From JBFHRE01 sp041591895 (GTDB lineage Bacteria > Actinomycetota > Acidimicrobiia > Spongiisociales > ZC4RG35): a stretch of 14,263 nucleotides of DNA. The stretch is from the NCBI GenBank assembly GCA_041591895.1, contig JBFHRE010000066.1:1-14263 (forward strand), read 5' to 3'. Made by a program: the position numbers and the translations under genes. Shown piece by piece: positions 1 through 6,406 of this stretch (positions are counted from its first letter, which is position 1; every line of letters begins with the position of its first letter). Under the pieces are notes generated by a model, which was given only the letters and a program-made list of their open reading frames with translations, had not been told where the DNA came from and did not search any database.

Positions 1-1047
1 ACCGCGCAGTACGAGTCGGAGGTGGTGTACCACCGGAACCGGGAGGACCTCGAGGAGAAGGGCGTCCTGTTCTGTGACAGGGACACGGCCGTGCGCGAGT
101 ACCCGGACATCGTTCAGCAGTACATGGGGACGATCATCCCGCCCAACGACAACAAGTTCGCCGCGTTGAACTCGGCCGTGTGGTCGGGCGGGTCGTTCAT
201 CTACGTGCCGCCGGGCGTTCATCTCGACCAGCCGCTCCAGGCCTACTTCCGCATCAATGCCGAGAACATGGGCCAGTTCGAGCGGACCCTGATCATCGTC
301 GACGAAGGCGCTTTCTGTCATTACGTCGAAGGGTGCTCTGCCCCGATCTGGAGCACGGACTCGTTGCACTCCGCCGTCGTCGAGATCGTGGTCAAGCGCG
401 GCGGCCGCTGCCGGTACACGACGATCCAGAACTGGTCGAACAACGTGTACAACCTGGTGACCAAGCGGGCCGCCGCCTATGCCGACGCCACCATGGAGTG
501 GATCGACGGGACTCTGGGGTCCAAGCTCACGATGAAATACCCCGCCGTCTGGCTGATGGAGCCTGGGGCGCACGGCGAGGTGCTCTCGATCGCGTTCGCA
601 GGCGAAGGCCAGCATCAGGACGCCGGAGCCAAGATCGTCCACGTCGCCCCGAACACCACCTCGACGATCGTCTCCAAGTCGATCTCCAAGGGTGGCGGTA
701 GGGCTGGATATCGTGGTCTGGTGAGGGTCGAGCCGGGCGCCGAGAACGCCAAGAGCTTCGTGCGCTGTGATGCGCTGATACTCGACGAGCACTCTCGATC
801 TGACACGTATCCGTACATGGAGATCGAAGAGAACGACGCCGAAATCGGGCATGAGGCCACGGTGTCAAAGGTGGGCGACGCCCAGTTGTTCTACCTGATG
901 AGTCGGGGGCTCACCGAGGAGCAGGCGACGTCCATGGTCGTGGCCGGCTTCATCGAGCCGATCGTGCGCGAACTACCGATGGAGTACGCGGTGGAGATGA
1001 ACCGGCTCATCGAGCTCAACATGGCCGAGGCGGGTGCCGTCGGCTGA
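1..1047 (+). CDS. sufB: SufB, Fe-S cluster scaffold subunit (5' end cut off by window)
   Basis: SufB is the main scaffold of the cytosolic SufBCD complex, on which Fe-S clusters are built from SufS/SufU sulfur. The frame is open from base 1 (reading TAQYESEVVYHR), a typical internal SufB segment, so about 120-130 N-terminal residues lie outside the window; 348 residues are visible against a usual 470 or so. The beta-helix core is intact, including QNWSNNVYNLVTKR and GTLGSKLTMKYPAVWL. The conserved cysteine in FVRCDALIL (visible residue about 256) matches the acceptor cysteine of E. coli SufB, and the glutamate in GHEATVS (about 285) is also kept. The gene ends 14 bases before a convergent minus-strand gene and is separated from sufD by about 2.9 kb of unrelated genes, whereas actinobacterial sufB and sufD are normally adjacent. 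Its promoter is not visible. Family assignment is very secure. Confidence 0.96.
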   Translation, partial: TAQYESEVVYHRNREDLEEKGVLFCDRDTAVREYPDIVQQYMGTIIPPNDNKFAALNSAVWSGGSFIYVPPGVHLDQPLQAYFRINAENMGQFERTLIIVDEGAFCHYVEGCSAPIWSTDSLHSAVVEIVVKRGGRCRYTTIQNWSNNVYNLVTKRAAAYADATMEWIDGTLGSKLTMKYPAVWLMEPGAHGEVLSIAFAGEGQHQDAGAKIVHVAPNTTSTIVSKSISKGGGRAGYRGLVRVEPGAENAKSFVRCDALILDEHSRSDTYPYMEIEENDAEIGHEATVSKVGDAQLFYLMSRGLTEEQATSMVVAGFIEPIVRELPMEYAVEMNRLIELNMAEAGAVG

Positions 1048-1061
1048 TCCGCCGCGGTCGG

Positions 1062-1328
1062 CTACTTGTTGGAGGCCGAGACGACGAAGCCGAGCAGCAA
1101 TCCCCCCAGCCCGCCGTACAGGTAGCTGAAGCCTTCGCCTGCTTCGAAGATCGGCGTGACACCGGGGACGAACCGCATGATGGCGGCAATCGACAGAGAG
1201 CCGAGGACCCCCATGACGATCGATCCCATGAGGTTGGCGCGGCTCGAAGCAAGCAATCCGCCCACCAGTCCGGTGACCGCGCCGAGCGCTCCGATGCGGA
1301 GAATGACCTGAACCAAGGCGTCGTCCAT
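1062..1328 (-). CDS. Small three-helix membrane protein, GlsB/YeaQ/YmgE-like
   Basis: This is a predicted 88-residue inner-membrane protein with three hydrophobic segments at about residues 8-28, 33-52 and 66-83, rich in Gly and small residues. The pattern (GLVGGLL, then GSIVMGVLGSL, then YGGLGGLLLGFVV) resembles the GlsB/YeaQ/YmgE 'transglycosylase-associated' family, a group of small, often stress-linked membrane proteins of unclear function; the match is by eye only. The start chosen is the ATG at 1328 (MDDALVQVILRIG). The frame runs further upstream, but that extension is charged, lacks family character and overlaps the sigma factor gene. No good ribosome binding site is visible. It lies 26 bases after the sigma factor stop, so the two are probably co-transcribed. 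Coding is likely; function is not established. Confidence 0.7.
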   Translation of the reverse strand: MDDALVQVILRIGALGAVTGLVGGLLASSRANLMGSIVMGVLGSLSIAAIMRFVPGVTPIFEAGEGFSYLYGGLGGLLLGFVVSASNK

Positions 1329-1354
1329 CCGGGCAATGTACCGCGGTCGGGCGA

Positions 1355-2299
1355 TCAGAGAAGGGATTCGAGGTCGAAGCCCGACGTCGGGTGGCGAAGT
1401 CGGGCCAATCCGCGATTCTCGATCTGACGGATCCTCTCCCGTGTGAGCCCGAGATAATCCCCCACCGCAGACAGGGTCCATGGCTCATCGCCGTTGAGCC
1501 CGAACCGAAGTGTCAGCACCACTCGCTCCGGCATATCGAGGGTTTCGATCGCCCGTCGGATCTCGTCGTTCCGGGCGCGTTCGACCACCTCGACGAACGG
1601 GTCGTCTGCCCGGATATCGACGACGAACTCGTGCAATTCGCTCTCGCCGTCATCGCCGACCGGCTTGTCGAGAGAAACGGTGTCGGTGGGTGCCTCACAG
1701 ACCGCGCGAACGCGTTCGATCGGGATCCCCGTGAACATCGAGAGTTCTTCGGGAGTCGGTGAGCGATGGAATTCGTCCGCCAGCCCCTGGCGCGCATCCT
1801 CGACCGTCCTCAGCACGTCGGCCATGTGAACCGGCAACCGTATGGTGCGTGACTGATTGCCGAGCCCCCTTGCGATCGCCTGGCGGATCCACCAGGTGGC
1901 ATAGGTCGAGAACTTGAAGCCTTTTCGCCAGTCGAATTTCTCGACTGCCCGAATCAGGCCGAGGTTCCCTTCCTGGATCAGATCGAGCAGATCCATCCCG
2001 CGGCCCGTGTATCGCTTGGCGATCGAGATCACCAGCCGCAGGTTGGAGCGAATGAAGGTGAGTTTGGCTTCCTCGCCCTGTTGCATCATCGATCGGAGCC
2101 GGATCTGCTCGTCGACGGGTAGATCGATGTCCCCCATGAGGCGGCTTCGAGCAGACTCGCCGAGTTCGATCGAACGTGCGAGCCGAACTTCGTCCTCCGC
2201 CGTGAGCAGCAGATGCCCGGACACATCGTCGAGGTAGCGTCCCACGGCATCGGTGCCGACTGCGGTGGATTTAGAGCGTTGCGCCTTCCGTTGTACCAA
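1355..2299 (-). CDS. RNA polymerase sigma-70 family factor (group 2, RpoD/HrdB/SigB-like)
   Basis: A 314-residue sigma factor that directs RNA polymerase to promoters. Region 1.2 is at about residues 17-47 (DAVGRYLDDVSGHLLLTAEDEVRLARSIE). Region 2 is at 76-150, with the core-binding LLDLIQEGNLGLIRAVEKFD and the -10-recognition segment FSTYATWWIRQAIARG. Region 3 is at 158-235. Region 4 is at 245-305, with the helix-turn-helix TLSAVGDYLGLTRERIRQIE. It lacks the long acidic N-terminus of primary sigma factors and is short, so it is best called a group 2 (primary-like, non-essential) factor; it could still be the main sigma factor of a reduced lineage. The start is TTG at 2299, with AGGGG (plus-strand 2309-2313) 9 bases upstream. 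A good promoter precedes it. It heads a two-gene unit with the small membrane protein, and its trigger is unknown. Confidence 0.93.
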   Translation of the reverse strand: MVQRKAQRSKSTAVGTDAVGRYLDDVSGHLLLTAEDEVRLARSIELGESARSRLMGDIDLPVDEQIRLRSMMQQGEEAKLTFIRSNLRLVISIAKRYTGRGMDLLDLIQEGNLGLIRAVEKFDWRKGFKFSTYATWWIRQAIARGLGNQSRTIRLPVHMADVLRTVEDARQGLADEFHRSPTPEELSMFTGIPIERVRAVCEAPTDTVSLDKPVGDDGESELHEFVVDIRADDPFVEVVERARNDEIRRAIETLDMPERVVLTLRFGLNGDEPWTLSAVGDYLGLTRERIRQIENRGLARLRHPTSGFDLESLL

Positions 2300-2326
2300 G
2301 CGCTGATTCCCCTGTGCCGCGGAACG

Positions 2327-2355
2327 AAGCTATCAGAGCGGGAGCGGCTTCGCAA
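2327..2355 (-). promoter_or_regulatory. Promoter of the sigma factor gene
   Basis: On the minus strand a -35 box TTGCGA (plus coordinates 2350-2355) and a -10 box TAGCTT (2327-2332) are separated by exactly 17 bases, close to the sigma-70 consensus (TTGnnn / TAnnnT). Predicted transcription start is near 2320, giving a leader of about 20 bases that holds the AGGGG ribosome binding site at 2309-2313. Predicted by eye; the spacing and the leader make it plausible. Confidence 0.6.
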
Positions 2356-2384
2356 TCGAGTTTTCGCTGGTAGAGGGTCATTCG

Positions 2385-2390
2385 TACACT
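2385..2390 (+). promoter_or_regulatory. -10 box implying a leaderless start for the DUF4015 gene
   Basis: TACACT fits the actinobacterial -10 pattern TAnnnT and ends 6 bases before the GTG at 2397, so transcription should start at or next to the start codon. No Shine-Dalgarno sequence lies in between, which fits leaderless translation. The -35 region (around 2361-2367, TTTTCGC) is weak. The 97-base gap also holds the divergent sigma factor promoter. Confidence 0.45.
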
Positions 2391-2396
2391 TCCCGG

Positions 2397-3842
2397 GTGC
2401 CCCGGAAACGACAGCGAGTCCTCGTCTTGTGGCTCACGGCCGCCTGGTTGGCCTGGGCCGGGTGGTATGTGGCCCTCGGCGCAGCCCGCTCGGCGGTGAC
2501 CATCGTCGACGACTCAGGCGATCCGGTCACCGATGTCGAGGTGCTGCTGGACGGAGACGTGATCGGGGTCACCGACGGGTCCGGCCGGGTCGAGATCGAC
2601 TGGAGGGGGAACACCCCTCAGTTCGACCTGTCGGCCTCGGGCTTCCGACCTGCGTGGTTCGAGCCGCGGCCCGGCGAGTACGTGGTCGAAATCGAGCCAT
2701 ACGTACTCACGGGCCGGGTGACCGACCCCGAAGGCAACCCGGTCGCCGGGGTATCCGTCAGATCGGGGACTGCGGCCGCGGTCTCCAATCGTAGCGGGGA
2801 GTTCGAGGTCGTCGGTGGCGAGCCCGGGCGTGTGGTGGCCTTCGTGCCGGCCTGGACCGAGGGCGCATGGGAATGGGACGGAAGCCCCGGAGCGGTGGAG
2901 ATCGGGGTCGAGCCACTCGTGATCAAAGCCGCTCACGTCGGAGGTTTGGTGGCAGGGGATCCAGCGCGCTGGAGTCAGATGCTGGACCTGGCCGACAGTT
3001 CGGAGCTCAATGGCGTGATGCTCGATCTGAAGGACGAGGCGGGCGTTGTCTACTACGACAGCGAGGTCGACCTCGCCCGCACTTCGGGAGCTGTCTCAGT
3101 GGAGTTCGACCTGGCCGAGTTGGCGAGGACGGTCCGGGAGCGAGAGCTGTATCTCATCGGGCGAATCGTCTCGTTCCAGGATCCTATCGTCGCCAACCAG
3201 CGGCCGGATCTGGCCGTGACGGTCGACGGTGCCGTGTACACGAAACGCGGGCAGTCGTTCCTCGATCCGACCGACCCGGTCGCCCGGGAGTACGCCCTGT
3301 CGCTGGCCGTGGAAGCCTGCGGATTGGGTCTCGACGAGGTGCAGTTCGACTACATCCGCTTCCCGGATGGGTACCCCGCTGAGGCGGTGTTCGACGGTCC
3401 GGTGGACGAGGAGTCGAGAGTCGAGACGATTCGCTCGTTCCTCGCCGAGGCCCGCAGCCGGCTCCGGCCTCTGGGTTGCGCGGTGGCGGCCGATGTGTTC
3501 GGTTTCACCACCACGGCGCTCGACGACGGCGGAATCGGCCAGAAGTGGGACGTGATCGCCGCCGAACTCGATGTCGTATCGCCGATGCTCTACCCGAGTC
3601 ACTACGGAGCGGGGTGGTATTCCTACGACGATCCGTCCGAGTTCCCGGGTGGGGTCGTCTCGCAGGCGCTTCAAGACGGTCTCGCCCGACTGGAGACGAC
3701 CACGGTCGTCCGACCGTGGCTGCAGGACTTCTCGTACGATGCCGGCCAGGTCCGTGAGCAGATAGACGTCGCCGAGAGCTTGGGGCTCGGCTGGATGCTC
3801 TGGAATGCCGCGTCCGACGTCACGGTGGGCGCACTCCGCTGA
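2397..3842 (+). CDS. Membrane-anchored DUF4015 putative glycoside hydrolase with carboxypeptidase-regulatory-like repeats
   Basis: A 481-residue protein expected outside the cell but held by an N-terminal signal anchor (basic RKRQR, then a hydrophobic stretch at about residues 8-30). Two small beta-sandwich repeats of carboxypeptidase-regulatory type follow, at about 33-100 (VTIVDDSGDPVTDVEVLLDG) and 103-150 (LTGRVTDPEGNPVAGVSV). The C-terminal half, about 177-475, has hallmarks of DUF4015, a TIM-barrel glycosidase-like domain: GVMLDLKDEAGVVYYDS, VQFDYIRFPDGYP (about 316-327), AADVFGF and VSPMLYPSHYGAGWY. Related domains are thought to act on polysaccharides, but the substrate is unknown. The GTG at 2397 is chosen because it precedes the basic N-region directly and sits just behind a -10 box. 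It is divergent from the sigma factor gene and separates it from sufD. Domain calls are by motif recognition; enzymatic activity is inferred. Confidence 0.85.
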   Translation: MPRKRQRVLVLWLTAAWLAWAGWYVALGAARSAVTIVDDSGDPVTDVEVLLDGDVIGVTDGSGRVEIDWRGNTPQFDLSASGFRPAWFEPRPGEYVVEIEPYVLTGRVTDPEGNPVAGVSVRSGTAAAVSNRSGEFEVVGGEPGRVVAFVPAWTEGAWEWDGSPGAVEIGVEPLVIKAAHVGGLVAGDPARWSQMLDLADSSELNGVMLDLKDEAGVVYYDSEVDLARTSGAVSVEFDLAELARTVRERELYLIGRIVSFQDPIVANQRPDLAVTVDGAVYTKRGQSFLDPTDPVAREYALSLAVEACGLGLDEVQFDYIRFPDGYPAEAVFDGPVDEESRVETIRSFLAEARSRLRPLGCAVAADVFGFTTTALDDGGIGQKWDVIAAELDVVSPMLYPSHYGAGWYSYDDPSEFPGGVVSQALQDGLARLETTTVVRPWLQDFSYDAGQVREQIDVAESLGLGWMLWNAASDVTVGALR

Positions 3843-3877
3843 CCATGTCGCCGGCATCCGTTGAATCGGACGATCAA

Positions 3878-3901
3878 TTTCCACTATCCAGATAGTGCTA
3901 A
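3878..3901. promoter_or_regulatory. Inverted-repeat operator in the sufD promoter
   Basis: Left arm TTTCCACTA (3878-3886), spacer TCCAGA, right arm TAGTGCTAA (3893-3901); 7 of 9 positions are complementary. The left arm and the TAGTG core are identical to those of a perfect repeat in front of sufC2 (13725-13750), with the same 6-base spacer. It covers the predicted -35 and reaches the -10 of sufD, the expected place for a repressor site. The likely ligand is a SufR-type or other Fe-S-sensing repressor (inferred). Confidence 0.7.
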
Positions 3902-3907
3902 TACGAT
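3879..3907 (+). promoter_or_regulatory. Predicted sufD-rieske-sufC1 promoter
   Basis: -35 TTCCAC (3879-3884), a 17-base spacer, and -10 TACGAT (3902-3907). Predicted start is near 3914, giving a leader of about 21 bases with GGAG (3925-3928) 6 bases before the sufD GTG. The -35 lies inside the left arm of the operator. The sufC2 promoter can be read with the same TTCCAC hexamer. Confidence 0.5.
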
Positions 3908-3934
3908 CGTGCCTCGACCTCATCGGAGTTTCTC

Positions 3935-5167
3935 GTGAAATCGCTCAGCCAGGATGTATTCGATGCGCTCGCCGGCGGCGACGCCACCGCGCGACGCCCG
4001 GCCTTCGACACGTTCCAGCAACTCTCGCTTCCGACCCCCAAGGAAGAGGCCTGGAAGTACGTCGAGGTGGACTTCGATCTCGACGACCACACCCTGGTGG
4101 CCGACCCGGGAGACCCCTTGCCGGACGATCCCTTCGTCGCCGGTGTCTCGGGATCAGGCAGAAGAGTCACGATCGTGGACGGACGCACGGTCCGAATCGA
4201 CGTCGACTCCGGGTTGGTGGTTTCACCGAACGCAGAGTTCGATCTCGTGGCTCCAGGCCTGGACAAGTTCGCCGCTGCCAACGCCGCCTTTGGGGTGGAC
4301 GGGGTGACGATCGCGGTGCCCAAGGGCTTTGGTGGCACCGACCCGCTGGTGGTGGACGTGCAGCAGGTGACGCCGTCCAGCATCGGGTTCCCATCCATTG
4401 CGATCCGAGCAGAGGAGGCTTCTGAGGCTTCCATCGTCGTTCTGTACCGCTCACCGGTCGGCGCTCGCGCAGCGCTTGCTCCCAATATCTCCGTCAAAGC
4501 GGAGGCCGGAGCCCAACTCCGGCTGACAACGGCGCAGCTGATGGGGAGTGACGGACTCGTCGTGGGGCATCAGAGGGTGGAGGCAGGACGGGATGCAACC
4601 GTGCGTCTCGGTGAGGTCGGGTTGGGTGGTCGCTATGCCCGACTCGATCTGGGCATCCGACTGGTGGGCGACGGCAGTTCGGCCGAACTCGTCGGATTGT
4701 CGTTCGGAGAGCATTCGCAGGTGCTCGACTATCGGGTGGTCGTCGATCACGTCGGCCGGGACACCTCCTCCAACGTGTTCATCAAGGGGGCGGTGGAAGA
4801 CGAGGCACAGTCCGTGTTCACCGGTCTGCTCCGGATCGAGAAAGACGCCGTGCGTACCAGCGCCTTCGAGACCAATCGCAACCTTGTGCTGTCTCCAGGA
4901 GCGAAGGCGAATTCGGTTCCCAATCTCGAGATCCTGTGTGACGACGTCGTCTGCGGCCACGGATCGTCGGTCGGGCCGCTCGAGGACGATCACCTGTACT
5001 ACCTCCAGAGCCGTGGGATCTCCAAGTCGCGGGCCGAGAGAGTCCTGATCCGCGGCTTCTTCGCCGAGGTGATCGACCGGCTCCCGACTCCCGGTCTGAG
5101 CGGGCCGTTGCGTGACGCCGTCAACCGGCGATTCGTGCAGGCCCAGGAGGAGGGGCGGCTGGGATGA
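3935..5167 (+). CDS. sufD: SufD, Fe-S cluster assembly scaffold subunit
   Basis: A 410-residue SufD, paralogue and partner of SufB in the cytosolic SufBC2D complex, needed for iron entry and cluster assembly. The N-terminal region has the family motif LPTPKEEAWKYVEVDF (about residues 32-47). The C-terminal beta-helix includes GLLRIEKDAVRTSAFETNRNLVLSPGAKANSVPNLEI (about 297-333) and CDDVVCGHGSSVGPL. In this last motif Cys340 and His342 match the C/H pair of E. coli SufD, the latter implicated in cluster formation. YYLQSRGISKSRAERVLIRGFF follows. Start is GTG at 3935 with GGAG 6 bases upstream. The stop overlaps the Rieske gene start by 4 bases (ATGA), so translation is coupled. Probable control is by the inverted repeat at 3878-3901. 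Length is close to the family norm and nothing appears missing. Confidence 0.95.
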   Translation: MKSLSQDVFDALAGGDATARRPAFDTFQQLSLPTPKEEAWKYVEVDFDLDDHTLVADPGDPLPDDPFVAGVSGSGRRVTIVDGRTVRIDVDSGLVVSPNAEFDLVAPGLDKFAAANAAFGVDGVTIAVPKGFGGTDPLVVDVQQVTPSSIGFPSIAIRAEEASEASIVVLYRSPVGARAALAPNISVKAEAGAQLRLTTAQLMGSDGLVVGHQRVEAGRDATVRLGEVGLGGRYARLDLGIRLVGDGSSAELVGLSFGEHSQVLDYRVVVDHVGRDTSSNVFIKGAVEDEAQSVFTGLLRIEKDAVRTSAFETNRNLVLSPGAKANSVPNLEILCDDVVCGHGSSVGPLEDDHLYYLQSRGISKSRAERVLIRGFFAEVIDRLPTPGLSGPLRDAVNRRFVQAQEEGRLG

Positions 5168-5490
5168 GTCAAGCTGGGATGACTCAGATCAGAGTTGCTG
5201 CTTTCGACGAACTTCCGGACGTTGGCGGGCTGAAAGTGGAAGTGAACGGGGTCGAAGTCGCGGTCTTCCGTGTCGGCGATGGAGTGTTCGCCTTGGCCGA
5301 TCGATGCAGTCACGCCGAGGCATCGCTGTCCGAGGGGGAGGTCTTCGATACCGAAGTCGAGTGCCCGCGGCACGGGGCGACCTTCGACCTGTCCAGCGGC
5401 GACGCGCTCACGCTCCCGGCAACCAGGCCGGTGGCGACTTACGCGACGAGTGTTCGCGATGGCGAGGTCTTCCTGGAGGTGAAGCAATGA
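5164..5490 (+). CDS. Rieske-type [2Fe-2S] ferredoxin in the suf operon
   Basis: A 108-residue soluble single-domain Rieske protein. The two cluster-binding motifs are present: Cys48-x-His50 (CSH) and Cys67-x-x-His70 (CPRH), the CxH...CxxH pattern that binds a [2Fe-2S] cluster with two Cys and two His. There is no signal peptide or membrane segment, so it is cytosolic and resembles small ferredoxins of dioxygenase type (also labelled 'non-heme iron oxygenase ferredoxin subunit'). No oxygenase gene is nearby. Such a Rieske gene inside suf operons is known in actinobacteria; its role is unsettled, possibly electron supply or cluster handling. The start is the ATG at 5164, with AGGAGGAGGGG (5145-5155) 8 bases upstream; a second ATG at 5179 is less well placed. 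It overlaps sufD and sufC1 by 4 bases each. Confidence 0.92.
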   Translation: MSQAGMTQIRVAAFDELPDVGGLKVEVNGVEVAVFRVGDGVFALADRCSHAEASLSEGEVFDTEVECPRHGATFDLSSGDALTLPATRPVATYATSVRDGEVFLEVKQ

Positions 5491-6278
5491 CGGTCGCGCT
5501 CCGGATCGACGATCTGCATGCGGCGGTAGGCGGCGTCGAGATCCTCAAAGGCTTGACGCTCGAGGTCCCGTACGGCGAAGTTCACGCAGTGATGGGACCA
5601 AACGGGACGGGCAAGTCGACGTTGTGACACGCTCTCACGGGGAAGGCCGACTACACGGTGACCGGCTCCGCCCGTCTGGGCGATGACGAGTTGCTCGACC
5701 GCCCGGTCGACGACCGGGCTCGGCTCGGGCTCATGCAGGCATTCCAGTATCCGGTGGAGGTGCCCGGCGTCTCGCTGTCGATGTTGATCGAGGAGGCGGC
5801 CGCCGAGCGAGGGATCGATGTGTCCGGTAGCTTGACGGCCGAGGCCGCCCGCTTCGACGTCGCCCGCTTCCTCGATCGGTCGATCAACGATGACCTGTCC
5901 GGTGGCGAGAAGAAGCGATCCGAGATCTTCCAGATGGCGGTGCTCAAGCCCAAGGTGGCGCTGCTGGACGAGATCGACTCGGGTCTCGACATCGACGCCG
6001 TTCGGCAGGTGTCCGAGGCGGTGGAGGCGATGCGGAGCCCCGACGTCGGGATTCTGATGATCACCCACTACAGCCGCATCCTCCGTTATCTGACGGCGGA
6101 CCGAATCCACGTGATGATCGATGGGCGGATCGTCGCCTCGGGCGGGTCGGAGCTGGCCGAAGAGCTCGAGACCGGTGGATACGTGGCGATTCAACAACGT
6201 CTGGGGATCGCGCCTCCGGCTTCGGCGGCTCCGGCCAAGCGTCCGGCCGACTTCTTCACCGAGACGCCGTTCGACTGA
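5487..6278 (+). pseudogene. sufC: SufC1, SUF ATPase with an in-frame TGA stop at codon 47
   Basis: SufC is the ABC-type ATPase that drives SufB/SufD. The full frame would give 263 residues. The first 46 codons include Walker A (GPNGTGKST, 37-45). Codon 47 (5625-5627) is TGA, and the same frame then stays open to 6278 with every other motif intact: Q-loop region MQAFQYPVEVPGV, signature LSGGEKKR (about 137-144), Walker B ALLDEIDSGLDID (about 158-170) and H-loop ITH (about 192-194). In relatives this position is commonly a small residue (Ala in SufC2 of this window), so one base change such as TCA to TGA explains it. Options are a recent nonsense mutation, a sequencing or assembly error, or readthrough (the stop is followed by C). 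Restart at the GTG at 5658 would lack Walker A and could not bind ATP normally. The C-terminus carries an unusual tail (PAKRPADFFTETPFD). Start ATG 5487 has GGAGG upstream and overlaps the Rieske stop. Confidence 0.85.
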
Positions 6279-6309
6279 ATCGGGAGGCTCGGGGCCTGCC
6301 CAGCCACAA

Positions 6310-6328
6310 CCGGGGCTTTCGGCCCTGG
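6310..6328 (+). terminator. Weak hairpin after sufC1
   Basis: Stem CCGGGGC (6310-6316) can pair with GCCCTGG (6322-6328) through one G-T pair, with loop TTTCG. No T-run follows, so it is at best a weak or Rho-assisted terminator, or simply a chance hairpin in GC-rich DNA. It lies in the 128-base gap between sufC1 and the NfnA-like gene. Nothing else convincing was seen in that gap. Confidence 0.25.
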
Positions 6329-6406
6329 CATCGGGTCTGAGATCGAGGCACGGTTGGCGACATGGACGCTGCGACGGCTGTTCCGGTCTGTCCCGGTGCG
6401 GACCGC

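Noticed and set aside
1329..1481. Longer N-terminus for the small membrane protein
   Set aside because: The extension overlaps the sigma factor gene and is charged, unlike the family; the ATG at 1328 starts just before the first hydrophobic segment.
5625..5627. Selenocysteine or a reassigned TGA in sufC1
   Set aside because: No convincing SECIS-like stem-loop follows the TGA, SufC homologues have no conserved Cys there, and the other genes in the window end in or avoid TGA in the usual way (for example sufD, Rieske and sufB stop at TGA).
6362..6406. ATG at 6362 as start of the NfnA-like gene
   Set aside because: It adds 15 residues with no counterpart in the family and has no ribosome binding site at a good distance; the ATG at 6407 begins the conserved barrel directly.
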